NCBI RefSeq assembly: GCF_902167145.1
Contig: NC_050096.1
Coordinates: 268,730,622-268,794,621 of the forward strand
Origin: Zea mays
Taxonomy: Eukaryota > Streptophyta > Magnoliopsida > Poales > Poaceae
Length of the DNA stretch: 64,000 nt
Direction of reading: 5' to 3'
Shown here in pieces: positions 43,437 to 55,400 of the stretch. Numbering within the stretch: position 1 is the first letter of the stretch; every line of letters starts with the position of its first letter. A model generated the notes under the pieces. That model saw only the letters and a list, made by a program, of their open reading frames with translations, was not told the origin of the DNA and ran no database searches. The translations under genes were made by a program, and so were the position numbers.

Positions 43437-46400
43437 GTCGGGATCTTGACTCTCTGGTTTCTTGAGTTTTTTTTTCTCTCGTTTTCTTCTCCTTGGTGGT
43501 TCACGGATTCTCGCGAACACATGGATGCTAGATGCTGTCTTGTCTTCCTGATTATTGATCCATTCGCGTTCTTGCTCTTCCAGCGCGTGCGTCTCGATTT
43601 CCAGCGCGTACGTCTCGATTGGCCGGCTCTTGCTCCTGGATTTCTCAAAGAATGCGGGATGCGGGAGCTTCGTTATTGCCTCCGGAACATGTCCTCGTCT
43701 GATCAAGTTCTCAATTCTTCTTTTCTTCAGGCGTTCTCTTCTCCAATGGAGCAGATTCTCGAGCGGCTCCGCGCGTTTGGAGAATTCGAGGTGTGCAAGA
43801 GTCTTCCTTTTGCCCCGTCCACCTTGCATTTCCCTTTCCTTGTTACATTAATTTGCAAAAAAAGGTGGGAAACCCGCGCGAGATTGAAGTTTGCATGTGG
43901 CATGAGTAGATGGGTGGATGTCGTCGAGTTGAACGTGATCTTACGTTCCTTCTGAATTTTTTCTAATGCGAGACACCCGTGAATCTTCCTGGATACCAAT
44001 TTATTCTGCATCTTTTCGGATACTGTGTGGTCCCTATCAAAATGGTCGCTTTTCTCGGTTGCACCCAGTATTCCTGGATATGGCATATATATCCCTGATT
44101 ATGTACTTCCTTTTGGAGGATTAAATGGTTGCTAACTTGATTCTTGCCTTCTTGGTATATTTTTTGGAGGACTAGTATGTTCTGTTAACTTGCTTTACTG
44201 ATAGTTTAAGCACCGCCATGAATTAAATTAGAAGTTTTGCACTTGAGTGGTCGACATTCTCATTCTCATGATATTATATGCCCAACGTTGACTCGTTGTA
44301 CCGTAAGCTGTGCATGTGGACCAGTATTGTTCATAGGATGTGTAGAGCGTGATAAGATTTTCAACCTTTCGAAAAGGATTACACATTAGATTTGGTCTAC
44401 TGCATATGCATATACTATTAAGAGCCTGTTTGGTAAAGCTCCACCGCTGAAAAGTGATTCTTGATCTGGTATTCACCGAGCAGCTCTACGGTGGATTTGA
44501 CATCCACCCTAATCTATCAGAGAATTGTTTGGCTAATGCAGCAGCTCCAGATTTACACAAAAGCAATTTAGTGGGAATTACCTATTTTGTCCTTAAAATA
44601 GGCTCCACGTGTCAGTGTCTCATGTGCTTTCTTCCTCCTCCGATCGAAAAGTAGAGAACACGTGTGGCTGGGCGCAACCACGACACGTGGCCATGATGCG
44701 CAGGATACAGCCACAACGCGACCATGGCCGGTGAGGCGGACGAATGGGGCGGGTCAATGGGTGGGCGCGAGCGGGGCTAGCGTGGGGCGTGGCCTGGGTA
44801 GGAGTGGGCTGGGGCAGGTGCAGCCGATGGGGCCGGGGCACAACCAAAACACGTGGCCAGACGATGCCGGGGGCAGCCACGGCGTGGCCATGGCTGGCGA
44901 GGTGGCCGACCAGGGTGGGCCCGGTGTGGGGGCGCGACTGAGGCAGAAGCGGGCTGGGGCGGGCACAAAGGAAGAAGAAAAGGCGATGGAGGAAGAAGTA
45001 AAAACGAAACGAACTGGTACACGTGTAATAGGTGTGAAGGTAAATTTTTCCAACTCCGCCAAACTTGAGTTGGTGGAGCACCCCTTGAGGAGCTCCACCA
45101 AAATGATGAATCTGGTCTCGAGATCCACAGGTTTGGTCTCGAGATCCACCATTTTGGTGAATTTGGATTTGGTGGTTTTACAACGTTCGAGATTTTTTGT
45201 CAAAGTATAGCTGTTTTTGGTGAATTTGGAGCTGGTGGAGCTCTACCGAACAGGTTCTAAATCTCTTAGGTGCTAATTCCTCTGACTTCCAGGGGTGACC
45301 ACTGGTCACCTGGTGTTCCCCATTCATCAACGACTGTCTTGTATGAAAAATATGCCGACTTCGTTTGATTTTGGTATCCAATCTTTGACACATGGTTCAT
45401 TTCTTCATTCATGGATTGTTATACTACCTATGTATATCTCAGTGCTTGGGAAGGTTTACATCATCATTACTGCTACTGTCGATTCATACTTCTGCTTAGG
45501 TGCTCCAGGTCTTCACACCGTAGGTTTTATGTGTATACTTTAATCTTAATTGTCTCTGGCCACTATATATTTTATATCTAATGATTCAAAATTCTCTTCT
45601 CTCTTCTTGCTTTGTTCATATTTCCATAATCGAACTTGTAGTCTATGATGTATTATCTAAGCTTGACTAACTTTGACTATATATTTTTCTGTCTATAATA
45701 ATTCCAAATACGTTCAATGATCTTCATTTTATTATTTGAATGATGTTGAACTTCCTGTTGGGGGGTATAGAGAAACATTCAGACCAGCTGTCATTCTTCA
45801 TTATTTAACTTATTTTGCAGATTATAATATTTGGAGATAAAGTTATTCTCGACGATCCTATTGAGATGTATGTAATGAGAACTCAGGTTATTGATAACAA
45901 TCATAATTCTTTTGTGCATAGGTTTATCTACATTCTTTGTGCAACAGTCTTGACCTAAGGCTATGCATGTACTGTTGTCTTACTGAGTTTAGGAATTGGG
46001 AATAGCATCTTACACCATTTTGCTTTCAGTTGGCCAAACTGTGATTGCTTGATTGCCTTCTATTCCTCTGGTTTTCCTCTGCAAAAGGTTCAAGCATATG
46101 CTGCTTTGAGAAGGTATATTTTTTATTCTCTATTTCTTTATATATCTCTTTCAAATGGTAACTATTCTTGTAAGCACGTCTCCATTTTCTTAATAATGTC
46201 TTAATGCTGAGGGAGAGGGATGTAGGGGCATCAACATTTATTTGTTTGCTTTGCAAGTTTCTAACAACCTCATCCTTCGAGTGGCTTATTTGTATTCAGT
46301 CTGCTTATCTGTTTTCATATAAGAAGCTTAATAAAGGAATAAAAGAAAGAGACTCATGTTGCTTAGTGTTGGGGCACAATTTGTAGTAGCTTTTTCCTTA

Positions 46401-49400
46401 GGAATGCAACCACCTCTGGGAAAGCAGTACTATTTAGGAGGGCAACTATTAATATTTGGGGAGACAACTTATGCGCCTTTATGGGCACAATAGTTACCAG
46501 TTTAGAAACGCAACTGTTAGTTGAGTGGATACTTTATGTTTGGGCTAGTAACCCTACAACTTTTGCCAATTGGCTGCGTCCCTCACCAAGTGATAATTGC
46601 TTCTCAACACCTCATTGTTCCCCTAACCAGCAATGCAACTGACTATTGCCGATTCTCTAGTTGCAGAGATAATGACTAACGACTAAGGTGATCAAGTTTG
46701 TTACCTTGCCAATTTGTCATTGTATGATTAAAGATGGTTCTCAGTTTGTCACACTAAACACCCCCGGATGGTGCAATTGAACTGAGTCAATGCCCATGCG
46801 AAGAAGTGAGATTGGGTGGTGAACGTGTCAGACTTACGAGGGGGTGGGTGGGTGGGGAGGTCCACAGGTAGTGAGAGAAGCCATCCAGGATGGCCAGATA
46901 GTACTGGTAACCGAAAATGCTCGGTGCCAGGGATGTCCAAAGGTCATAGTGGACGATATCAAAGGGGCGAGCAGTTCTGGACATGGAAGAGGGGAAGGGT
47001 AAGCGAGTATGGTTGACAAGCATGGCAAGGCGACACAGCATCCGCGGGGGCAGGGGATGGCCGAGGTGCCCGAGAGTCTGGAGAGGACGTCGTGACCGGG
47101 GTGGCTAAGACGACAATGCCAAGTGGAGGTAGAGGCAGCAGCGACGTGGGCGTAGGGCGTGGCAACACAGGATGGGGTAGGTGGGGCGGGAAACCGAATA
47201 GGATATATGGGGCTGGAGCTGTCGCATCGGGCGACCACGACACAAGTGGTAAGATCTCGTATGGTGAGCCCCCATGGATCGAACTCCATGGAACAATGGT
47301 TGTCAATGGTGAAGCGACAAACCAGAGAAGATTTTGTATGGTGCTGGGGGCAACAAGGATGTTGTTGAGGTACAAAGGACCAGGAATAGCCATGTCGCTC
47401 ATTGAGATGACATGTAGAGTCGACCTAGTACCGACAATGATGCAAGAAGGGAAGGTGGGGCTGCGAGGATGGGGTAAAGAAACAGTACCAGAGTCAGGAG
47501 TGGTGTGGTATGAGGCACTAGAGTCAACAATCTAGTCGGTGGGAGTAGGAGTGGGTTGTGAGGACATGTAGTACAAGGAGAGAGCCAGGGGAGGCAGCCT
47601 CAGAGCCACCGGGTTGGGCGCTGGGGCCGCTAGTGGCGAGCAGACTGATAGCATGGGCGATGGAGACTGATAGCAAGCATGGGCGATGGAGACTGCAATG
47701 CCTCTACCGTCATGTAGACAATCTCGTCAGTGCGGAACACAAACAACCTTATAGCTTGGTGGCCCTCACGAGGATGGCCGAATGCCAGAGGGTGGTAGAG
47801 CTCAACGCAGTCACGGAGAACCGGGTTTATGGCCCGATCAAAGGCCACGAACGTGCCCCGAAGAGATTGCCCGTCGTGAAGGGATACACACACGGTAAGG
47901 AGGCACGCGGTAAGGAGGCACGTGGGCCGCGGCGGAGCGAAGGATAGGTGTTGCTGGAGCAGTTGTAGGAAAGGAGAGGATGGCACCCGCAGGACACCTG
48001 TGCCCCATGCTGTCGAAGGAAGGAGATGACTGGGAGCGGTATACGGGGCCACGACGGAGCAGGGGGAGCCCAAGGATGAGTGTTGTGAGGAGGTGCAACA
48101 GGAGGGAGGCTGGGTGAAGGAGATGTTTGGTCGCGCGTGCGAAGTAGCAGGCTACATGGCTGTGGTAGGGATGGGCGCGGGCACGTGCTCGTCGGGAGTA
48201 GAGGAGATGGCGACGGGCGTGATGGGGGGTCGTGCGGTGTCGCCTGGGAGTGCCACGCGGGGGTGGAGCTGGTGGTGGAGGTCCACGGTGCGCCGACCAT
48301 GAGGGGGAGGCGGTCGACAAGTTGCCAATGGTGAGGGAGAGGCCGGCGACTGGTGGTGACCGCCGGTGTGGGGCTAATGGTGGCCAGAACATAGGTGAAG
48401 GGGTCGCACACGACCTGGGGGAGGTTGGCGAGGGAGCCTGCAGCCTGGCCGGTGTGAGTGCGTGTCACAGAGGGGCGTACACCGTAGAGCGCCTTCGCAC
48501 ACGTCTGGTCGCTTCTCTGAGTCGGCGGGCGAACATCGCGGCGTTGGCGTGCTCGCTCAGCGTCTGGTCGTCATCGAGCACGACACGAGCGTATGGCCTA
48601 GGGTCCTAGCAGGTCGATGAGTAGACATCGTCTTGGGTGGCACATTTCCACAGCGAGGTATCGAGCTCAGCGGCTCTGGGTAGTGCGGGGAGGAGGTAGG
48701 GGCGTGCGTCCACAACGCTGAGTGGGTGGAGTGGATGCTTGCTGGTGCCGGGGTGGCCGTTAGCTCCACCGCCGGAGAGCAGGGGAGGCGCAACCGTGTT
48801 GGGATGGCCGACGACGCTAACTAGGAAGAATAGATGATGCGCGCCCATGCATGGGTAGGGGCCGAATATGGGAAGTGGCGGCGCAGCCGTGCCCGATGGG
48901 CCACGTCGGCAAGGAGGGCCGCCTAAGTTGTGGGGCATTCATGGCGGGGAACGAGGGAGGAGATGGTCGGCACCGACATGGAGCATGGAGAACTGTTGGC
49001 AGCTGGATTAGGGAAGAAAGGGTGGGAGGGAGGCTTGATCCATGTTAGAGAGTGGCTTGATCCATGTTAGAGAGTGAAACCCTAACCCTAATTGGGCAGG
49101 GATTATATTAATGTAATAGTCTTGGGCCATGGCCTGTTACAGGGTACACCTAAACACAATAGGCTAACAAGCGACAATGTTAAAAAAGGGACATAGGATC
49201 TCCTTGTCTAACACCTTTACCAGTATGGAAATCTATATGATCAACACATAGTTGACCCTTTCTATGTACTGGGTAATCCAAATTATTGTTCATGATGATT
49301 CTTGGGGAATATAATTCAAATAAAAAACAATGAGGGAGTACGCTGCTCGGTAAGCAGGCCATAGGGACAAGCGAGCTTTCTGGTCCGTTAGATCATGATC

Positions 49401-52400
49401 CAATCATATATGTGACCTTAATTCATTAGGGGGTTTTATAAAGCTGCACGAGTTGGTGGTGGAAGGGTTTAGATGTTAAATGTGACGTACAGACCAAGAG
49501 CCTCGCTTGCACCTATGGCATGCTTGTACAATAGTCGTTGCCGTCCACTTATACCACTGAGAGTTTTTTTCCCTAATTTATCAAATAACACTTAAAATTG
49601 AATACTACCTTACATTCTTAGATGCGGGAACTTTATTTCTGAAGTGAATAGATGAGTTTTTTTTCTGTAATTCTTGATATTCCAGTTAGTTTCTCTGACC
49701 TTGTTCTGTATGAATGGTAGGCCTTTTTTGGTGAATGAATTGGAGCCACAATACCTCCTCCATGACCGCAGAAAAGTGTACGAGGTATTGCTGTGAAATT
49801 CTTCTATTGCATGCAGCTAAACTCATCCTTATCGTCTGCTCATATGCTCTCAACTTATATTCTTCTATTGTACACTATAACTGTGCTCAAAGCAGTACTC
49901 TTCTGCATGCTATCAAAAAAGTGGTGCTTTTTTTTGTATAGACTAACCTTTCTTAGTAGTTCAGTAATGCAGGCAATGAGCATTTTAGATTACCATTGTT
50001 TCTCCCAACATTAGTCAGTAAATGAATGTGTAGCATGACGACAACTGCTGAATGTTTTTTTGATTTAATGTTTACGCTAGATTATCTCAGCGTAATGGTT
50101 ATATCTTTACAGTTTCGATGACCATTCAATCTTTTGATAGACATCATTGAGAGTGAATTGCACATTGAATCACTGTATTGCTTGGCTGATTCAAGTAGGT
50201 CATGAACTCCTAAACTGCATCTTCAGGCTACTTTAAATGTGTCAGTCTAGATCATTAGCGTGCTAAGTCACGTATAACCAATGACATGGCTTGTTGAGTT
50301 GAACAATGCACATGACATACAACTAGTTGCAATACAGGTACCTCAATATACTAGAGGTAGCTAAACCTCTTGTCACAGGTTCACATCCAGTTGCCCACTA
50401 GTTTTGTCCTTGAACTACGCAGAAGAGCTGCGTGTCATTTCATTAAGACAGATGAAGAAGCACAAAAGACTGAACAGAGGCCCAGCCCGATTACAAGAGA
50501 GCAAAGACAAGTACTGTGTTTGAAGCCCTTACTGAGATGAGATGGATCTCTGATATAGAGAGAGTAGTTACAGTGGCTGCCTTGACTGAATACCTCGGCC
50601 TATGGAACCTCCTTTCAGATTCTGTACTGCAGCCAGAGGTAGAGGACTCACATACTTGCCATTTGCCAATTATCAGCTTCAGGAAAATACTCTGCAAAAT
50701 CTGCATATGAAGGGCTGTTCATTGGTGCAGTTCAATTCAGGCCATGGGAAAGAATATGAAAGCGCTGGGCACCTGGTAAGTGTAAATTCTTCATGCGGTT
50801 CGTTTCCCATAAGGCCATAACAAATGTTGGACCGCCGATCGCCTCGCCAAAAGGGGGCTGCCACACCCTGAATGCTGTCCACTTTGCGACCAAGTTGAGG
50901 AGACAATTGACCACTTTCCAGTTTCATGTTTTTTCACTCGGCAACTGTGGTTCAACATCCTGCATAAGTTTGGTGTGCAGTCCCTATGTCCTCAGCCCAA
51001 CGACATCTCCTTTAATGATCGGTGGGCAAGATTAGTTTCTAGAATGGATGGTTAGATAAAAAACTTCTCAACTCCATAATGTTGGGGGCCTGATCAATCT
51101 AAAATGACCGTAGTTGCTACTCATTAGAGAGGAGTTTCTATTTTGGAGTCTGGATGGGCTAGAGGAATTTTTGATCTCTTTGCTTACTGCCAAGTGCAGA
51201 CTAGGGCTCTTTTTTGGTTGATGTCAAGTCTTTCACTGTAATAGGCTAGCAGTGTGTCGGTGAAAAGATCCCCGGGCCCTTGAGACCCACTAGTGAGTGG
51301 AAGGACAAGGGAAAGGAAAGCTCCGGAAGCACCCACTCCCGGATAGTCCTGAGGCATCGAGCCCGAGATCGGGCGAGCTAGAGCTAGAAGGGGGGTCGGG
51401 CGAATCGAGGGGAAGCCACTCGAGTGGATTCCGCGCCTGACCCAAGATCGACCCATCGGAACTGACCGACCACATTAACGGCTCCTAGCACCGAGCCGCC
51501 GTGGTAGAGTCGGTCCTCCTTCCACTCATGACCTACGGGCCCCTAGGCTTGCGGCCCACTCATGTTCTATCAACCCTAGGCCTGAGTGCACTGGCCGTCA
51601 ACAGGACCCGCAACATGATAAGCCATGACGAGACGCAGGCTACGGAGGCTTGGGGCCAGCGTGGCGCACATGCGGTAATAATGGTGTCGGAGCTCTTCGC
51701 CACCCACGTCGCTAGTCTTAAAGAGCGCGTCTAGAGAAGCCCAGCCGACCGAAGTGCATGCCGACAGGCACGACTTTACCGTGGTAGAACACCTCATTTT
51801 AGCACAGTGCAATAGCTCCTTGAGAAGCTATCGGTAACCGACCCACACCTTGTACTTTAAAAGGGGAACGATCGGCCTAGCACGGGTGGCCTCCAATCCC
51901 TCTGCCCACAACCGGGAGACCTTTCTTTTGAGAATTGGTGGAGAAGGTGTAACTAGGCTATCACTACTCTAGTAAGAAAAGGATTGAACTCAACCATCAT
52001 CTTGGGAACCTAGTGTTTGTGGAGACATCACAATAGATTTGTTTTTGATGGGACCTCTCCTAATGCTAGTCTTTTAACTATGGCAGAGGATGATTTGAAG
52101 CTCTGGAGTTTAGTAGGCGCAAAGGGTCTTTCCCTCTTGCGTGGTCTGTTAGGGGGAAATGGAGTCCGAGCCTCTAGTCTTTTAGTCCTTTGTGTTTTTG
52201 GCGCGGTTTTGTCGCGTTGTAATTAGTGGTTGTTGTAGGATTTCTTAACCCCTTGTTTCTCCTTAATATAAATGATATGCAACTCTCCTGCGTATTTGAG
52301 AAAAAATGATACGCGACCAGCACAAAACACGCGTAGACGGACGGAGGACCACACTAGAGCGCGCAGAAGACTATAGAGGCCAAAGCCAAGGAGTACGACA

Positions 52401-55400
52401 CCCAAGACTTAGCTAGGTCGAGAGCACCAAATTCGTAGTCCTTAGGCCACTCCACGCATAAGAGACTTGGGAGCCTCCTCCCTCTCTTGCCCGCTTGTAA
52501 CCCCTACTACGAGCATTGAGCAACAAAGGTGTTGGTAACGCGAGCCATCGAAGACTGGATGTAGAGACGTTCTGTCCGAACCAGTATAAATCTCGCGCCC
52601 ACTGAGCACACAATCCGGACCCCCGGAACGCGCACAAACAAATTTATTTGTTGGAGCTGGTTCAAAACACAGACAGTTGGCGCACTAGGAAGGGGACTTG
52701 CATGTTCTCGACGACTTCTCCAGGCTCCGGATGGCCGACCACGTCATAGTCTGGGCCCCGGAACGATCATCCGTTTTGGGAGCCTCGATGTCAGGGCCCA
52801 AGAGGGCCCGCTATAGTGCCGGTACAGTAATAGCATCGCTGTAGCACGCCCCTTAGGTTATTTAGCCTGTCCCCAACAAGGGCTGCTATAACGTTCTGTA
52901 CTCTAAATATAGCGCTCGCAGTTGAACTCTACGCGCCCAACAATAGACTGTAAACGATACTCTAAAATTTAGAGGACGCCGCACGCACGCTAGATGTGGA
53001 GACTTCTGAGCGTCCGCTATCCGAGCGAGGGATCGGGCTCCCGCGGGGGTGAAATTTCCGCACTCTCGGTTCTCCCGTCCCTGGCGACTTCGATCCCTAT
53101 TGGCGAGGGGGCCTCGCGGCGTGGGTCGGCGGAGGAGGCGGCCAAGCTCATGTTTCTGAACCATATTTTTGTTGTTATTCCTAGTTGTTTGCGAATTTGA
53201 CATTTTTCAGTACTTTCATGCTTGAACAATGTAATGTTGGTTGATGATACTGGACTTGTTATTTTATTACAAACTTTCAGCATGACACATCGACATATTA
53301 CTCTTCTTGGACACACATGACACATTACACAATGAAGTTTGGCACAAACTGAAACTACGACATGACACATTACACCTGACACTACGACATTTTATAAAAT
53401 GTCGTCATTTTATTGTTGATGCAAACATAAACTTCAAACTTAAGCAGCTCCAGATCCAAGGCGCACCCAGTGGTGGTGGATAAGATCAACCTGCAACTGA
53501 GTATATCTGACGGGATCATGCAGTTGCTCGTACATATTGTTGTTGTACTCATTGCGCTCGGCCATGCAACCATGACTAGTGTCCGCCAATACTCCGATGT
53601 TGTCGAAGCTTGTGTTCAAAGATGAAGGACCTTTGTCTTCTACTACCATGTTGTGCAAGATGATGCAAGTTTTCATTATGTCTCCAATGTGTTCTGGAGA
53701 CCCCAACCATATGCAGGACCACAGACTACAACCCATCGCTTCTGCAGCACTCCAAAAGTCCGTTCGATGTCTTTTCTAGCGGACTCTTGAATAGTGGCAA
53801 AGTGTTGGGTCCTAACATCATACGGATGACGGATTGTCTTCACAAACGCTGGCCAGTCTGGATAAATACCATCTGCTAGGTAATATCCCATGTTGTACGT
53901 GTGTCCATTGATGGAGAAAGTAACTGGTGGACTTTCACCGGTCAGATGGGAATCAAAAAGGTTTGAACGCTGAAGAACGTTGATGTCGTTACAGCTACCG
54001 GGCATGCCAAAGTATGCATGCCAAATCCATAGGTCATACGAGGCAACTGCTTCGAGGATCATGGTTTGGTGTTTACCACGATCGGTAAACATTCCCTTCC
54101 ATGCAGTTGGGCAGTTACACCACTCCCAATGCATGCAATCGACACTACCAAGCATACCAGGGAAGCCGCGTGACTCTCCAACTTGGAGGAGCCGTGCGAT
54201 ATCAGCAGGAGTAGGTGTCCTGAGATAGTACCCCCAAATGCGGTTTGGATGGTAGTGCAAAAGTGTTTCAGAGCCTCATGTGTCGTGGATTCACCAATGC
54301 GTACGTATTCATCAACGACATTGGCAGGAACACCGTATGCAAGGATACGAACAACAACAACAACTTTCTGCAGAGCAGACAGGCCTAGCTCACCGGCACA
54401 GTTTGGTCGCTGAATGAAGTAGGGATCGACTTGTTGCACAGCATCAACGAGGCGCTCAAACACATGGCGACGCATGCGAAACCTAAAATGGAAAATACAG
54501 TGAGTACAAGTCTCAAGCACGTTTTATGAACGTAAGAATAGATGTGCGTACGAAAAGAGATACCTCCTCCGGAATTGAACATCCGTGTACACTGGTTGGG
54601 CGCAAAAGTAGTCTGCTCGGATTCTTGCATCGCCACTCATATGGTCACGGTGGATCCAAACATGACCGGGAATGGAACCAGCATACCGACGCTCGTTATG
54701 TGCACGACGCCTCCTAAGATGCAGGTACGTCGCAACTCCAACTCTTCTTCCTCTTCCATTTCTTGCGCCATCCTAAGAAGAACATTGGAATCTAGGTACG
54801 GGTTCATTGTTGTGGGCCACTGTAAGTGAAGTGGGAGTGAAGTGTTGAAGCGTGAGTGCTTATTTATAGAACGAATAGGCTTCGGAGACAAGCCATCGTG
54901 TTGTCGTGCAGACGAAGCTAGTCGATGGCTTGTTGAAGAAGTGTCGTGGCTTACGGTGCAAGCTAGTGTTTCTGGAAACGTATTGCCGACAACAATTACA
55001 CAAAAAATCACTTCGAGTGGTAATTAATATTTACAATTTCAAATTATTAATCACACATTATTTCGGAAAATATTAATTGCAAATTAATTAAATATACTAT
55101 TTTGCGAATCCATTTTATTGTGTGTAATGGAAACAAAAAAATGAATGGAAAAAGGAAATCTGTTAACACTGTAGCTTTAGAGGACCGAATTTAGGGGACG
55201 TTGCTGGAGACTGAGAAGATATAGAGCACATAATCTTTTAGAGTGTGCTGTAAATGACAGGGAATATTCCTTTAGGGGATGGAATTTAGGGGACGCTGCT
55301 GGAGACAACCTTATATAAAGATAGACTAGTTTGGGATAAGATTAGAATTAGAGATAAGATTAGATCTAGTGCTTAGGGGTCAAGTAACCCTTTCTATATA

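Larger units (their letters stand above)
46766..49169 (-). mobile_element. Truncated short-LTR Copia remnant in VIH intron 4
   Basis: The minus strand reads a 95-bp LTR (49075-49169, TGTTAGCCTATTG..CTCTCTAACA), then a Pro-rich Gag-like region. A GAG-pre-integrase region ([18 protein letters not shown]) and the integrase start ([25 protein letters not shown]) follow in decayed frames. It stops after FNCTIRG near 46766, so the rest of Pol and the other LTR are missing. Confidence 0.75.

Noticed and set aside
42965..43955. Alternative long frames around VIH exons 1-2, including a 249-codon + frame from 43206
   Set aside because: They read through the exon 1 donor and intron 1. The exon model matches family protein blocks and splice sites, these do not.
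47092..48609. Several + strand frames of 120-150 codons over the intron 4 Copia remnant
   Set aside because: The complementary minus strand carries recognisable Copia blocks, so the + strand frames are shadows.
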